Notes: generated from the letters alone by a model not told the origin. Shown: positions 18,154 to 29,398, counted from the first letter of the stretch. The stretch: DNA of 64,000 nucleotides from an uncultured Colwellia sp. (GCA_913058245.1 CAJXQJ010000004.1:62001-126000); one strand, 5' to 3'. Translations and numbers: made by a program.

Positions 18154-18795
18154 TTACAGCATTAGTTTAGGCCAAGCCTTACCATTATTATCGACAAAAA
18201 TTTTAATATGAATTAGCGCTCCATACGGCACATCGATTTGTGTCATGTGTGATGTACCCGGCAAAGGTAGATTTAAGATTTTAGCCAAAATATAACGAAT
18301 AACTCCACCATGACTAATCACTAAAAAGTTTTGGGGTTTCTCTGAGTCTTGGCTAACAGAAACACCCTGCTTTAACAACAATTGCCAAATTGCATCAACC
18401 CTGACCGCAAAGTCCGTCATAGTTTCACCGTTTGGTGGCGAGCACTGCCATGGGTTTTGCCAAAAATCACCTAATGAATGTATAGCCCCAGCTAACTTGG
18501 CATTTTGTTGCCATAAAGTTTGGTAATCTTCTCCGTCCCAATCACCAAAGTTCATTTCCGCTAATTGCTCAATAACCTGTAATGGAATTTGTTGTTGCTG
18601 GCAAAACTGTTGTGCAAAAACTTGGCAGCGAATAAGTGGAGAACTAAAGCAATGAGAAATTATTGGCAGCTTAGATGTTGCATCAATAAGTTGCTGTTTT
18701 CCACGCTCAGAAAGCTCAATATCCGTGCGTCCACATAAAATACCTGACTTAACAAGTTCACCATGACGCAATAAATAGATACTAATTTCTGACAA
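18154..18795 (-). CDS. cobC: Alpha-ribazole phosphatase CobC (histidine phosphatase family)
   Basis: Removes the phosphate from alpha-ribazole phosphate or cobalamin phosphate in the last steps of B12 assembly. The catalytic histidine lies in LLRHGELVKSGILCGRTDIELSERG, which is much closer to known CobC than the 8.6 kb paralogue. FSSPLIRCQVFAQ, MNFGDWDGEDYQ and VISHGGVIRYILA complete the family pattern. Length 213. It lies upstream of the third riboswitch on the same strand, so it appears to be a separate transcript, divergent from the BtuF-like gene. Confidence 0.88.
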   Translation of the reverse strand: MSEISIYLLRHGELVKSGILCGRTDIELSERGKQQLIDATSKLPIISHCFSSPLIRCQVFAQQFCQQQQIPLQVIEQLAEMNFGDWDGEDYQTLWQQNAKLAGAIHSLGDFWQNPWQCSPPNGETMTDFAVRVDAIWQLLLKQGVSVSQDSEKPQNFLVISHGGVIRYILAKILNLPLPGTSHMTQIDVPYGALIHIKIFVDNNGKAWPKLML

Positions 18796-19024
18796 GTGAC
18801 TCTTCCTAACATCAATACAATTTTATTAAGTTAGTCTATCAAATATGTTCATAACATTAATGAGTTAAATCTTATTTTTCGCTCTATTGTAGCGTTATCA
18901 TGAGTAAAGTTGCTCCTTGTGTCTGCACGTAGGAAAATGCTAAAACAATGTTTATTCTTCAAAAGTGTGTATAAATAAGCACGATAAAGCTAAATTTTTC
19001 AACCATATATTCACAAGGGAAAAC

Positions 19025-19843
19025 ATGTTCTCAATTACTGAACCCAAATGGCCTGAACGCATAATTTGTTTGACAGAAGAAACTACCGAAGCACTGTACA
19101 TGATGGAAGAAGACCATCGTATAATCGGTATATCAGCATACACTATGCGCCCTGAACGAGCTCGTAAAGAAAAAACTAAAGTAAGTGCTTACATAACAGC
19201 AAGAACCGAAAAAATAATGGAACTAAAGCCAGATTTAGTTTTAGCTTTCTCAGATATGCAAGCAGATATTGTCGTGGATTTAATAAAAGAAGGTATTCAA
19301 GTACATTGCTTTAACCATCGTAGTATCAGTGAAACCCTACAAATGATCCGCACACTATCAGCATTAATTGGCCAGCCAGAAAAGGGCGAAAAGCTAGTTA
19401 AGCAAATGCAAAACAATTTGCATCAAGTAAAACAACAGGCTGAACTATTGCCTAAAAAACCTAAGGTATATTTTGAAGAATGGTTTGATCCAATCATAAC
19501 TGGTATTAGTTGGGTCAGTGAATTAATTGAAATTGCAGGAGGTGTTGATTGCTATCAAGAGTTTTCAAAGCAATCTCTCGCTAAAAATCGTATTGTCGCT
19601 GATGCCAGCGATGTTATAGCTAAGCAACCTGACATTTATATTGCATCTTGGTGCGGCAGAAAGTTCGACAAAGAAAAAGTTGTAACCCGATCAGGTTGGC
19701 AACAAATACCTGCCATTAAAAATAATGACATATACGAGATAAGTTCAACCGATATTTTGCAACCTGGTCCTGCAGCACTAACTGATGGCGTTGCTGAATT
19801 AGCTCGTATCATCAAGCAATGGTCAACACAGCAAGAACCATAG
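19025..19843 (+). CDS. BtuF-like cobalamin-binding protein without signal peptide
   Basis: Protein of 272 residues from the helical-backbone metal-receptor family (BtuF/FhuD type). It has PERIICLTEETTEALYMMEEDHRIIGIS near the N-terminus, ELKPDLVLAFSDMQ, a long linking helix around the SISETLQMIRTLSALIG region, and a second lobe with PKVYFEEWFDPIITGISWVSELIEIAGG. The start at 19025 is fixed by AAGGGA five bases upstream. Neither this start nor the upstream in-frame codons encode a signal peptide or lipobox, so the protein is predicted cytoplasmic. Its position next to cobC and the B12 cluster suggests corrinoid binding. Because no BtuCD is visible, it may act as an intracellular corrinoid carrier or sensor rather than an ABC receptor. 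Confidence 0.78.
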   Translation: MFSITEPKWPERIICLTEETTEALYMMEEDHRIIGISAYTMRPERARKEKTKVSAYITARTEKIMELKPDLVLAFSDMQADIVVDLIKEGIQVHCFNHRSISETLQMIRTLSALIGQPEKGEKLVKQMQNNLHQVKQQAELLPKKPKVYFEEWFDPIITGISWVSELIEIAGGVDCYQEFSKQSLAKNRIVADASDVIAKQPDIYIASWCGRKFDKEKVVTRSGWQQIPAIKNNDIYEISSTDILQPGPAALTDGVAELARIIKQWSTQQEP

Positions 19844-19988
19844 CTCAGATTACAAAATTATTAATGACTAAATACTCAACTAACGACTAAAAAATAATCA
19901 ATAAATTATAGGGAAATTATTGTCTGAAAAGAGAGTTACTGCTATGTTTTAATTATAGATTATTTATATTCTCACAATGGAACTTGGC

Positions 19989-21041
19989 ATGAGAGATAGC
20001 GCGACAATATTAGTTGTTGATGATGCACCTGAAAACATTGATATTTTGGTAGGCATATTAAAACCAAACTATCAGCTTAAGGTGGCACGCGATGGAGAAA
20101 TGGCTATAAAAATAGCCAATATTCAGTCTCGCCCTGATTTAATATTATTAGATATTATGATGCCAGGTATCGATGGCTACGAAACCTGTAAGCGTTTAAA
20201 ACTTGATATTGCAACGCGTGATATTCCTATCATTTTTATAACCGCCAAAATTTCAGTTGAAGACGAAGCCAGAGGGCTTAGTTTAGGTGCGGTTGACTAT
20301 ATAGCAAAACCAGTTAATCCAGCCATTGTAATGCAACGGGTAAAAACACACTTGGCATTGAGCGACCAGAAGCGAGAACTGTATCAAAAAGTAAAAATGC
20401 AAACCCAAGAACTCATCAATACCCGTTACAACATTATTCAAAAATTAGGCCGCGCAGCAGAATTTAAAGACAATGAAACAGGAAATCACGTTCAACGTAT
20501 GAGTAAGTATGCCTATATTCTTGCCATTGCTTGTGGCATGGGCGAAGAAAACGCTGACTTACTAATGAATGCTGCCCCGATGCACGATATTGGCAAAATA
20601 GGCGTACCTGACCATATTCTTAAAAAGTCAGGAAAACTCGATGACGATGAATGGAAAATAATGAAAGAACACGCCGCCTTTGGGGCAGAAATTCTTGATG
20701 AAAAAAATCCATCACAGTTAATGAAAACGGCTAAAACAGTGGCTGTAACACACCATGAGAAATGGGATGGCAGTGGCTACCCCAATGGTTTAAAAGCGGA
20801 AGAAATTCCATTAGAAGGCAGAATAATTGCCATAGCAGATGTGTTTGACGCATTAACTTCACAGCGCCCATATAAACCGGCCTGGACCATTGAAAGCACA
20901 ATAGAGTTAATCAAAAATGAATCAGGGAAGCACTTCGACCCTCAATTAGTAGAATACTTTATTGATAATTTAGACGAAATTCTTGCTGTTAAAGCGCAGT
21001 TTTCTGAAGAATCCGCACAGAGTACACAAACTATATGTTAA
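19989..21041 (+). CDS. Response regulator with HD-GYP c-di-GMP phosphodiesterase domain
   Basis: Two-domain protein of about 350 residues. The N-terminal receiver domain has the acidic pair in [14 protein letters not shown], the phosphorylatable aspartate in [15 protein letters not shown] and the lysine in YIAKPVNP. The C-terminal HD-GYP domain is intact: [45 protein letters not shown] and [17 protein letters not shown]. It should hydrolyse cyclic di-GMP when phosphorylated. I start at the second ATG (19989), which has GGA upstream and gives a normal receiver N-terminus; 19977 is possible. It overlaps the following hybrid kinase by 7 bases (ATGTTAA), so the two are almost certainly partners. 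Confidence 0.92.
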   Translation: MRDSATILVVDDAPENIDILVGILKPNYQLKVARDGEMAIKIANIQSRPDLILLDIMMPGIDGYETCKRLKLDIATRDIPIIFITAKISVEDEARGLSLGAVDYIAKPVNPAIVMQRVKTHLALSDQKRELYQKVKMQTQELINTRYNIIQKLGRAAEFKDNETGNHVQRMSKYAYILAIACGMGEENADLLMNAAPMHDIGKIGVPDHILKKSGKLDDDEWKIMKEHAAFGAEILDEKNPSQLMKTAKTVAVTHHEKWDGSGYPNGLKAEEIPLEGRIIAIADVFDALTSQRPYKPAWTIESTIELIKNESGKHFDPQLVEYFIDNLDEILAVKAQFSEESAQSTQTIC

Positions 21042-24000
21042 GTTTTTTTCGCATTACCACTAAATTTACTCACTTCTTATCAGCACTATTGATGCTTATC
21101 TGCACTACAAGCTTGGCTGCAGAAACAGAAAAAGTAACTATTCAGCTTAATTGGACACACCAATTTCAATTTGCTGGCTACTACGCTGCCATTGAACAAG
21201 GATACTATCAGGAGTTAGGCATAGATGTTGAATTACGAGAATTTAACGGTGATGGCGCGATTGAAGATTACGTCGTAAATGGCAATGCAGATTACGGCAT
21301 CAATAACTCCAGTTTAATTGTCGCGAAAAACAATGGCAAGCCAGTGGTTATTGTTGCGCAAATATTTCAGCACTCCCCTTCTACACTTGCCACCTTAAGT
21401 TCATCAAATATTACCACGCCGTTTGATTTAATAGGTAAACGAATTATGGTTGACTCAAGTAGTGAAAACTACGCATCAATCATAGCTATGCTTAAGCAAG
21501 CTCAACCAGAAACCTCTGGCTTTATATGGCAAGAACAAAGTTATAACTTTTCTGCTTTAGCTAATGGTGAAAGTGACGCTATGTTAATTTATCGCACTGA
21601 TGAACCTTTTAAATTTTCCAAAGAAAACATTGATATATTCATTATTGACCCACGTGACTACGGTATAGACTTCTATGGTGACAACCTATTTACTAGCGAA
21701 GAAGAAGTAAAAAATCACCCACAACGTGTACAAGCTATTCGTCAAGCAACGATCAAAGGCTGGCAATATGCTTTAAACAATAAGCAAGAAATTATCTCGC
21801 TAATTGAAAGAAAATATAATAGCCAAAATAAAACTCACGAACATCTCATTTTTGAAGCAGAAGAAATCAACAAAGTTATTCTAGCCAAGTTTATTCCTAT
21901 TGGTTCAATTGCCCGCACTCGTATGGAAAAAATCACTGAAACCTATTACCAACTAGGTATGGTTTCTTCGCCTGTTTTACCAGATAACATCTTGTTAGAA
22001 GATGCCCTAGCACAGTTTTCTCCAAAACAAATGAACCATGATAAAAGCATTTCATTGATCATCATTATGGTAGTTATTTCATTATTGCTAATTTCTTCAA
22101 CACTCTTACTACCTAAATTGATCACAGCAAAACGTCTTGCTATTTTTATGGCTTCAAGAAGGTTTCCCGTTATTGTTCATTCCATATCTATTCTTAATAT
22201 TGCCATAATATTTACGGTGATTTACTTAACATTGCAAGATAATGAAGAAAGCACCCAAGCCAGTATGAAAAAGAACTTAGAGTTTGTTGTAGGGGCAACA
22301 AAATCAAGGCTAAATGACTGGATAATGGATCAAGAAAACTTGTTAAAACAAATCAGTAATGATGACGAGGTAGTTAATTTAACCCAAGAATTATTATTGC
22401 AACCAACATTAAAAGCTTCGCTCTTAACATCAAATCCATTACAAAATATACGCGAGTATTTTCGTCAAAGCAGTGTTGATGGCCAAGGGTTCTTTATCAT
22501 CAATCAAGACTATATCAATATTGGCTCAAGTCGAAATGAAAACCTAGGCCAAATCAATTTAATTGCTAAACAACAGCCAGATATATTACCCGCGGTATTC
22601 GCAGGTGAAACCCACTTTGTATCGCCGATAAAGTCAGATGTCAGCTTAAGCTTTGGCAACACGCGCAGTCCAATAGACCAATACAGTATGTTTATCGTGA
22701 CACCAATAAAAGACCATGAAGAGAATGTCATTGCTGCACTAACCTTGCGCGTGCAAGCGAGTGGGCATATCTCCAACATTCTCCAGCAAGGTCGCATTGG
22801 CGCATCAGGCGAAAGCTACCTGGTAAATACACTAGGAGAAATGCTATCTAAAAGCCGGTTTGAAGCTGATCTTTCATCAATAGCTTACTTTAAAAACTTA
22901 AACAAAAACGAACAACTCATTTCACTAAAGGCGCCTAAAGTCGATATTACCCTAGCAAATAGTGCTGAGGTCGATGTTAGGCAACAGCCATTTACTTTTA
23001 TGGCTAATGATTTAATTAATAATGTTCGACCTGATAGTCAAAACATATTAAATAAAAACAAAGTAGCCTCGAATGTTATTGGTTATAACGATTATCGTGG
23101 GATCAGCGTATATGGTGCTTGGGTTTGGGATAGCAAACTTGGGTTTGGTATCGCGACTGAAATCGATGCGGCAGAGGCTATGCATGGAGTTAGCTCACTA
23201 AGAAACAAACTCATGCTAATTTCATTTGTAACCTTATTGCTCACGTTAACTTCTAACATTTTTACAGTCACGGTAGGACAACGCTCAACAAAATATATGC
23301 GCCGCTCAAAAGAAGAGTTGGAAAAAATTGTTGAACAGCGCACACAAGAGTTACAGCAACGTGAACGCGCAATGTGGGAGTTATATGAACATGCGCCTGT
23401 TGCCTATGCAACATTAAATCCTAAAGGTGAATTTATTAAGCACAACTGTGCGTTTGCTCATTTATTTAAACGCCCGAGAGAAATATTCACTTCGCTGAAC
23501 TGGCAAGAGTTTGTAGCTGAGGAATATTACGTCCATCAAATATTTTTGACCAAATCTCACTTATTAGAATGTGAAATTCCCGTAGAAATAAGCAACACAC
23601 AAACAATAGATACCATGATGTCAGCTTTGCCGGTATATGATGAAAATGAACAACTTAGTGAAGTGCGTTTAACCTTAATTGATGTAACCCAACAAAATGC
23701 AGCAAAAGCACAATTTGCCGCATTAATGGAATCAGCGCCGGATGCGATTATATTACTCGATAAACATCGCGAACATAGTTTAGTCAATTCACAAGTTCTC
23801 TCAATGTTTGGCTATGAAAAATCAGAACTCATTGGTCAGAAAATTGAACGTTTGTTGCCAGAAGAAGTAAATTCACATGTCTTTGAGCAACTAATTCACC
23901 AAAAAGAGCCACAGAAACAGTTAATAGAGCTTACAGGAAAGCGAAAAAACAATAGTGAATTCTCCGCTGAAGTAACCGTAAGTTCTCTCGACATCCACAA

Positions 24001-26641
24001 CGATAGGTTTATTGTCGCGATTATTCGTGATATTACCGAAAGAAAACTAAACGATGCAGCACTAACAGAGCAAGTGCTCTTTCAACAAGCGTTAGCTGAT
24101 ACCATTCCATATCCTATTTTTGTTAAGGGACCAGACGCTAGATTTATCAATGTGAACACTGCTTATGAGCAAACCTTTAATGTTAAAAGAGAAGATATTA
24201 TTGGCAAAACGGTGCTCGATTTAGAATATATACCACTTGCCGAGCGACAAGCATTTCAAAAAGAAGACCTTGAAGTTATCGCTTCAATTGGCGTGGTAAA
24301 AAAAGAGTTATCGATGGTTTATGGTGATGGTCTAGAACATAACACCATGTATTGGGTAAAAGGCTTCGAAAAAGCCGATGGCAGTGTTGGCGGCTTGCTA
24401 GGAACTTTTGTTGATATCAGCGAACAAAAAATGGCAGAGCAAGCACTCGCTCATGCAAAATCTCTTGCCGAAGATGCCGCCAAAGCCAAATCAAATTTCT
24501 TAGCGAATATGTCACATGAAATACGTACACCAATGAATGCTATTATCGGCATGTCATCTCTTGCACTTAAAACACAGTTATCTCCCCAGCAAGAAAATTA
24601 TATATTTAAAGTTAATCGAGCGGCGGAATCATTACTTGGCATTATTAATGATATTTTAGACTTTTCCAAAATTGAAGCTGATAAGCTCGACATTGAATCA
24701 ATTCCATTCTCCTTAGACGATATTCTCGACAATCTCAGTAACATGCTGATCGACAAGCTCACAGAAAAAAGAACTGAACTGATATTTGATGTTGAGCAAA
24801 ACGTACCGATTGATCTTATCGGTGATCCGCTGCGCTTAGGACAAATACTCACTAACTTAGGTAGCAATGCGGCAAAATTTACCGAGCATGGTGAAATAAG
24901 AATCAACATTTCATGTGTTAACAAGCATGATGAAAGCGTCACCTTGAAGTTTTCTATTTGCGATACTGGAATAGGAATGAGTGCCGAGCAACAAGAAAAG
25001 TTATTTCAATCTTTCAATCAGGCCGATGCATCAACAACGCGAAAATATGGTGGTACTGGCTTAGGGTTAGCAATATGTAAACGCTTAATTGAACTATTAG
25101 GTGGTGAAATTTGGTTAGAAAGTGAAGAAAACATTGGTAGCCAATTTCATTTCACCATCAGTTATCAAACACAATCAGCAGAACAAGCAAAGGCAAACAA
25201 ACCTCATTTATCTTCTATTCAAGGACTAAAACTTGCCTTAATAGAAGATAACGACACCTACAAATCAATTTTACAGCGTATCTTGAAGTCATTTGGCTTT
25301 ATTGTTGAAAACTATAATTCTGTTATTGAGGCTTTGCCTGAGCTTAGCCAACAAGCTAATGCATTTGACGCATTAATTTTTGACGTAACTAAATGCAGTG
25401 ATAACCAAAACTGTGCTGACATTTATTCAATTCGCGATGCTTGCCCAACACTACCAATTTTGCATATCTTGCCAAACCGCAGAGAGCTACCGATAGAAGC
25501 ATTGAACGAGGGTGATAATTACTACGTTACCTGTAAACCGATTACCTCTTCCAATTTGCTCGATAGTTTATTAATTACTTTAGGCCAAGAAAACTTAAGA
25601 AACCTAAAATACAAAGTCATGCCATTAGAAGAGCAAGCAGCTATTGACGCATTACAAGGAGCCAAAATTCTTCTTGTTGAGGATAATGAAATTAATCAGG
25701 AGCTTGCAACCGAGCTGTTAACGCACCACAACATCCTTGTTTATGTTGCCAATAATGGTCAAGAAGCTATTGACTTCCTTGATAACGAAACCGTTGATGG
25801 CGTATTAATGGATTGCCAAATGCCCGTTAAAGATGGTTATACCGCCACCAGAGAATTACGACAAGATGCACGCTTTACCAATTTACCCATAATTGCCATG
25901 ACAGCTAATGTGATGGCAGGCGATAGAGAAAAAGCTCTGCGCAGTGGCATGAATGAGCACATAGGTAAACCCATTAATACCAGTGAATTATTTACTAAAT
26001 TGGCGCAATGGGTTACCCCTAGTGATCATAGTGCAACAGCAAGCTCGGCAACGACTGGCAGTAGTGACGGTGAAATTATCCCTGAGCTTTATGGTATTGA
26101 TACCAAAGCAGGTTTAGCAATTACACAACAAAACACCACTCTTTATCATCGCTTATTAGTTAAATTTAAAGACAATTATGCAGAGGCTATCACTCCTATT
26201 GCCACGGCACTTGCACAAGGTGACTTCTCAACGGTGGAATACTTGGCTCATACACTAAAAGGAGTTGCAGGCAATATTGGCGCGTCAAAACTTTATAAAT
26301 TGGCAGACAATATTGAAAATGCAGCAATAAAAGAAATGGGAGATCCTGACTCTATTGCTCAAGCAACTCATGAACTTATGCAAATACAGCATGATTTAGT
26401 TAAAATTAAACCCGCTCAAGATAAAAGTTCGACTTTTAATCCCGAGCTTTGTAAAAAGCACCTAAAACAATTACAAAATGAAATTGAAAACTATGATGTT
26501 GCAGCACTAGATACCATTCAAGCACTGCTGCCTATGGTAGAACATCAGCAATCTAAAAAAACATTATCACAAGTGATGGAAAAAATTGAAATTTATGATT
26601 TTGACGAAGCCGTATTACTCCTTAATAATGTAGATTTTTAG
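21035..26641 (+). CDS. Giant hybrid sensor kinase with NMT1/THI5-like and cache-like sensor regions
   Basis: Multidomain inner-membrane kinase of 1,868 residues. In order: signal peptide (to about 30); a periplasmic NMT1/THI5-like solute-binding domain (about 33-320, [22 protein letters not shown]); two membrane segments near 337-358 and 373-397; a second periplasmic region of cache type (about 400-720); a membrane segment near 727-747; a short coiled coil; three PAS-like domains (about 775-1130); the dimerisation histidine in [12 protein letters not shown] (His1161); an ATPase domain with [13 protein letters not shown]; a degenerate receiver (about 1399-1520, [11 protein letters not shown]); an intact receiver (Asp1593 in [12 protein letters not shown]); and a C-terminal HPt domain (His1739 in [11 protein letters not shown]). 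It is expected to run a His-Asp-His relay to the HD-GYP regulator. NMT1/THI5 domains often bind pyrimidine-like or small organic ligands; the ligand here is unknown. Confidence 0.92.
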   Translation: MLSFFRITTKFTHFLSALLMLICTTSLAAETEKVTIQLNWTHQFQFAGYYAAIEQGYYQELGIDVELREFNGDGAIEDYVVNGNADYGINNSSLIVAKNNGKPVVIVAQIFQHSPSTLATLSSSNITTPFDLIGKRIMVDSSSENYASIIAMLKQAQPETSGFIWQEQSYNFSALANGESDAMLIYRTDEPFKFSKENIDIFIIDPRDYGIDFYGDNLFTSEEEVKNHPQRVQAIRQATIKGWQYALNNKQEIISLIERKYNSQNKTHEHLIFEAEEINKVILAKFIPIGSIARTRMEKITETYYQLGMVSSPVLPDNILLEDALAQFSPKQMNHDKSISLIIIMVVISLLLISSTLLLPKLITAKRLAIFMASRRFPVIVHSISILNIAIIFTVIYLTLQDNEESTQASMKKNLEFVVGATKSRLNDWIMDQENLLKQISNDDEVVNLTQELLLQPTLKASLLTSNPLQNIREYFRQSSVDGQGFFIINQDYINIGSSRNENLGQINLIAKQQPDILPAVFAGETHFVSPIKSDVSLSFGNTRSPIDQYSMFIVTPIKDHEENVIAALTLRVQASGHISNILQQGRIGASGESYLVNTLGEMLSKSRFEADLSSIAYFKNLNKNEQLISLKAPKVDITLANSAEVDVRQQPFTFMANDLINNVRPDSQNILNKNKVASNVIGYNDYRGISVYGAWVWDSKLGFGIATEIDAAEAMHGVSSLRNKLMLISFVTLLLTLTSNIFTVTVGQRSTKYMRRSKEELEKIVEQRTQELQQRERAMWELYEHAPVAYATLNPKGEFIKHNCAFAHLFKRPREIFTSLNWQEFVAEEYYVHQIFLTKSHLLECEIPVEISNTQTIDTMMSALPVYDENEQLSEVRLTLIDVTQQNAAKAQFAALMESAPDAIILLDKHREHSLVNSQVLSMFGYEKSELIGQKIERLLPEEVNSHVFEQLIHQKEPQKQLIELTGKRKNNSEFSAEVTVSSLDIHNDRFIVAIIRDITERKLNDAALTEQVLFQQALADTIPYPIFVKGPDARFINVNTAYEQTFNVKREDIIGKTVLDLEYIPLAERQAFQKEDLEVIASIGVVKKELSMVYGDGLEHNTMYWVKGFEKADGSVGGLLGTFVDISEQKMAEQALAHAKSLAEDAAKAKSNFLANMSHEIRTPMNAIIGMSSLALKTQLSPQQENYIFKVNRAAESLLGIINDILDFSKIEADKLDIESIPFSLDDILDNLSNMLIDKLTEKRTELIFDVEQNVPIDLIGDPLRLGQILTNLGSNAAKFTEHGEIRINISCVNKHDESVTLKFSICDTGIGMSAEQQEKLFQSFNQADASTTRKYGGTGLGLAICKRLIELLGGEIWLESEENIGSQFHFTISYQTQSAEQAKANKPHLSSIQGLKLALIEDNDTYKSILQRILKSFGFIVENYNSVIEALPELSQQANAFDALIFDVTKCSDNQNCADIYSIRDACPTLPILHILPNRRELPIEALNEGDNYYVTCKPITSSNLLDSLLITLGQENLRNLKYKVMPLEEQAAIDALQGAKILLVEDNEINQELATELLTHHNILVYVANNGQEAIDFLDNETVDGVLMDCQMPVKDGYTATRELRQDARFTNLPIIAMTANVMAGDREKALRSGMNEHIGKPINTSELFTKLAQWVTPSDHSATASSATTGSSDGEIIPELYGIDTKAGLAITQQNTTLYHRLLVKFKDNYAEAITPIATALAQGDFSTVEYLAHTLKGVAGNIGASKLYKLADNIENAAIKEMGDPDSIAQATHELMQIQHDLVKIKPAQDKSSTFNPELCKKHLKQLQNEIENYDVAALDTIQALLPMVEHQQSKKTLSQVMEKIEIYDFDEAVLLLNNVDF

Positions 26642-26785
26642 ATAGATAAACAAACTCTCTGGAATTAAAATTACAATATAAGCTATTGATAATAAAGACT
26701 GTCGCACTTTTGTCAGATAGAAGTCGTAACACATTCACGTTAATTTATTAGATAGTAATACTCGAACAGCAACAAGGAGTGTCAA

Positions 26786-27253
26786 ATGATAGTAAGAAAA
26801 CTTAGACTTAAGCGAGCTTGGTCTCAGGAACAATTAGCACAACTAAGTGGCCTAAATATTCGCACAATTCAACGTATTGAACGCGGCCAAAAAGCTGGTT
26901 TAGAATCATTAAAATCCCTTGCAGCAGTTTTCGAAGTTGAACTTGATGAATTGTTAATGGAGGATACGATGAATAACTCAGAAAAAGTTACTGAAGAAGA
27001 AAGCAGAGTTATAGAGCACGTTAAAGATATCAAAGGTTTTTATAGCCATTTAATTAATTATACTGTGGTGGTTTTAGGGTTATTTATTGTCAACTTTCTT
27101 ACCAGCCCCGAATATTACTGGGCATGGTGGGCGGCTTTAGGCTGGGGAATAGGCTTAGTATCACATGGCATTAGTGTTTTTGAAGTATTTAGTTTCTTTG
27201 ATGCTGACTGGGAGAAGCAACAGGTTGAAAAGCGCTTAGGTAAAAAGCTATAA
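26786..27253 (+). CDS. XRE-family HTH protein fused to a 2TM membrane domain
   Basis: Protein of 155 residues. The N-terminal helix-turn-helix (VRKLRLKRAWSQEQLAQLSGLNIRTIQRIERGQ) resembles Cro/C1-type regulators and is followed by SLKSLAAVFEVELDEL. The second half has two hydrophobic stretches (HLINYTVVVLGLFIVNFL and YYWAWWAALGWGIGLVSHGISVF) and ends EKQQVEKRLGKKL, matching the short 2TM module seen in many bacterial HTH and kinase proteins. AAGGAG lies just before the ATG. It is probably a membrane-attached DNA-binding regulator; the target is unknown. A rho-independent terminator follows. Confidence 0.85.
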   Translation: MIVRKLRLKRAWSQEQLAQLSGLNIRTIQRIERGQKAGLESLKSLAAVFEVELDELLMEDTMNNSEKVTEEESRVIEHVKDIKGFYSHLINYTVVVLGLFIVNFLTSPEYYWAWWAALGWGIGLVSHGISVFEVFSFFDADWEKQQVEKRLGKKL

Positions 27254-27271
27254 ACTGCCAAGGATATTACT

Positions 27272-27313
27272 TAACCTAAGTAGCTCTCAAAAGCTCTGCT
27301 TAGGTTATTTTTT
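27272..27313 (+). terminator. Rho-independent terminator after the HTH-2TM gene
   Basis: Stem TAACCTAAG / CTTAGGTTA with an inner AGCT-containing loop, followed by a run of six T. It lies just downstream of the HTH-2TM stop and in front of the convergent pseudouridine synthase gene. Confidence 0.75.
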
Positions 27314-27363
27314 ACTCGTTAACTTGCTTACTACACTCTTTATTTTTACTCTTTATACCTAAC

Positions 27364-29091
27364 CTACTTGTTTGATAAAGAGAAGTCAGCAGCAACTTCA
27401 AAAGCCATCTCCTTGTGTGTAATAGGGTGTTTAAGCGCCAAGTACTCTGCATGTAAATGTAATCGTTCAGCCTTAACACCATAATGATCATCGCCAACAA
27501 TGGGAGCCTGCAAGCCCTGATGATGAGCACAATGTACGCGTAATTGGTGAGTTCGACCCGTAACAGGAAATAAATGTACTAGGCTTTGCTTAGTATTTTT
27601 TTCAATAACCTTCCAATGGGTTAAGGCCTTCTTGCCATATTCGAAACACACCAATTGTCTTGGTTTATCATCTAAATCTAACCGCAAGGGTAAATCAATA
27701 ACACCACTGTCTTCTTTAAGCTCACTATTCACAAGGGCGATGTAACGCTTTTTAACCGTACGTTCAATAAATTGCTTTTGTAATGCTTTATGAGCGCGCT
27801 TATTTAATGCAATTGCTAATAAGCCAGATGTTGACATATCAAGCCGATGTACAATGAGTGGGCCACTGGCATGAGGAAATTGATTTTTGATCCGTAAATA
27901 TACTGAATCTTCGATATTTTTACCGGGTACCGATAAAAATTCAGCCGGCTTATTAATCACCAAAAGATCATCATCCTGATAAACAATACTCAGATCTTTG
28001 CCCTGTGCAGGATTTATTAACAATGGGTTTGCTTCAACATCTAAGCCTTTCAGCATATGACCTAATATTGGCTGACATTTGCTATAGCATGACGGGTAGT
28101 AATGGCCATGGTGGCGAATAGCCGATTTAGGTGCAGCTCCCCACCAAAATTCAGCCATGGTAATTGGTTGTAAATTGTTTTGATAAGCAAATTGCAATAG
28201 CTTAGGCGCCGCACAATCACCTGAGCCTGCCGGAGGTGTTCTATCAGGTAATTCAGCAAAGATCTTATTAAGATCTTTAACCTCGTTGTTAGCATTTAAA
28301 AACTGATATTGTGCAAAGAGTTTCTTTTGTAAGTTTTTCGACCGTGACTTTCGCTGTTTCTTCAATAACAGAATATTCGTATTTATTGCATCAACTGCCG
28401 ATTGAATTAGCGCTATTTTCTCTGACCATACAGATTTAAGTGCTTGTAGTTGCTTCTTTTGCCCAATACTCTGTCCCGCTAGCTGTGCCTTTAAGACACC
28501 AAATTCTTCAACTGTTAAAACTTCACTCGCTGACTGCCGCTCAAGTTTGCGCTGCTTTCTACTTGCTACCATCAATACTTGCTGAGCAGTGAGTTCTTCT
28601 TGATAAGTAGTATTAGCTTTATTAAGTTTTTCTTGTAATTGCGCAAGTTCATCACTTGAGACTAGCTGTTCGATCTCACTATTTATTACATTAATTTGCT
28701 GTTGTTCTTTTAAAAATAACTCATCTCGTAGTTGCATGGCAGAAACAGCAGGTACAAAAGTTATGGTTTCAGGTGCGCCTTCAAATTGCCCCGAATATGC
28801 ACTTAAATAGCCCAATTGTTGCTGTGCATTTTGCACCACCAAAACACCAAACATTTTACCAGTATTTTTTCCTGAACGATTTACAGTACCTGCATTGTTT
28901 GTATTGCCTTTATCAATACCACAGACCTGAAGCCATTGCTTGTTATTGTTTAGTTTTGCTTGTAGCTCATTACACGCGATAACCGCAAGCTGATCAGGTT
29001 GATAATAAAATGGAAAAGTAAATTGTTGAGGAATTGCCAAACCATCAATGTTAGAACTAAATTTGGTAAAACAGTGCTGAGAAAAACTCAT
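27364..29091 (-). CDS. RluA-family pseudouridine synthase with long N-terminal extension
   Basis: RNA pseudouridine synthase of 575 residues. The catalytic domain occupies about residues 365-570: DLSIVYQDDDLLVINKPAEFLSVPG, the active-site aspartate in LIVHRLDMSTSGLLAIALNK, and VTGRTHQLRVHCAH. The first 260 residues include a glutamine- and lysine-rich predicted coiled coil (about 130-260), and a middle segment has SGDCAAPKLLQFAYQ. This architecture is about twice the length of RluA or RluC and matches a long RluA-type class I have seen in Vibrio and Shewanella. The modified RNA position is not predictable from sequence. It is transcribed alone and converges with the HTH-2TM gene. Confidence 0.87.
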   Translation of the reverse strand: MSFSQHCFTKFSSNIDGLAIPQQFTFPFYYQPDQLAVIACNELQAKLNNNKQWLQVCGIDKGNTNNAGTVNRSGKNTGKMFGVLVVQNAQQQLGYLSAYSGQFEGAPETITFVPAVSAMQLRDELFLKEQQQINVINSEIEQLVSSDELAQLQEKLNKANTTYQEELTAQQVLMVASRKQRKLERQSASEVLTVEEFGVLKAQLAGQSIGQKKQLQALKSVWSEKIALIQSAVDAINTNILLLKKQRKSRSKNLQKKLFAQYQFLNANNEVKDLNKIFAELPDRTPPAGSGDCAAPKLLQFAYQNNLQPITMAEFWWGAAPKSAIRHHGHYYPSCYSKCQPILGHMLKGLDVEANPLLINPAQGKDLSIVYQDDDLLVINKPAEFLSVPGKNIEDSVYLRIKNQFPHASGPLIVHRLDMSTSGLLAIALNKRAHKALQKQFIERTVKKRYIALVNSELKEDSGVIDLPLRLDLDDKPRQLVCFEYGKKALTHWKVIEKNTKQSLVHLFPVTGRTHQLRVHCAHHQGLQAPIVGDDHYGVKAERLHLHAEYLALKHPITHKEMAFEVAADFSLSNK

Positions 29092-29398
29092 ATAAAAGAG
29101 GATATTTAAAAAGTGCTAGGAGTATCGCTATCTTAACATACTTTCTTAGTTATTTTTCTAGGTACAGTTTCCTATGATTTCAATAGAGATGCCAAACTCT
29201 TAGCATAAATTTAAATGCTTAAACGCAATAATACTTAGATAGATTTTAACTTTCTTTGCGCCTTATTTTAAGCTGTTCAGTTATATGCTCACACATATTT
29301 TGTTCACTATTTCAGCAAAAAAGACTACATCAACGTTTAAAATTAAAAGTATTTTTCTAGATGTAGTTCAAATTCAATTCTGTATATTTTAAAAACAA
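29092..29398. other. Intergenic region without recognised features
   Basis: About 307 AT-rich bases between the pseudouridine synthase start and the end of the solute-binding protein gene. I saw no convincing ORF, RNA motif or strong hairpin. It should contain the promoter of the pseudouridine synthase gene. Confidence 0.5.
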
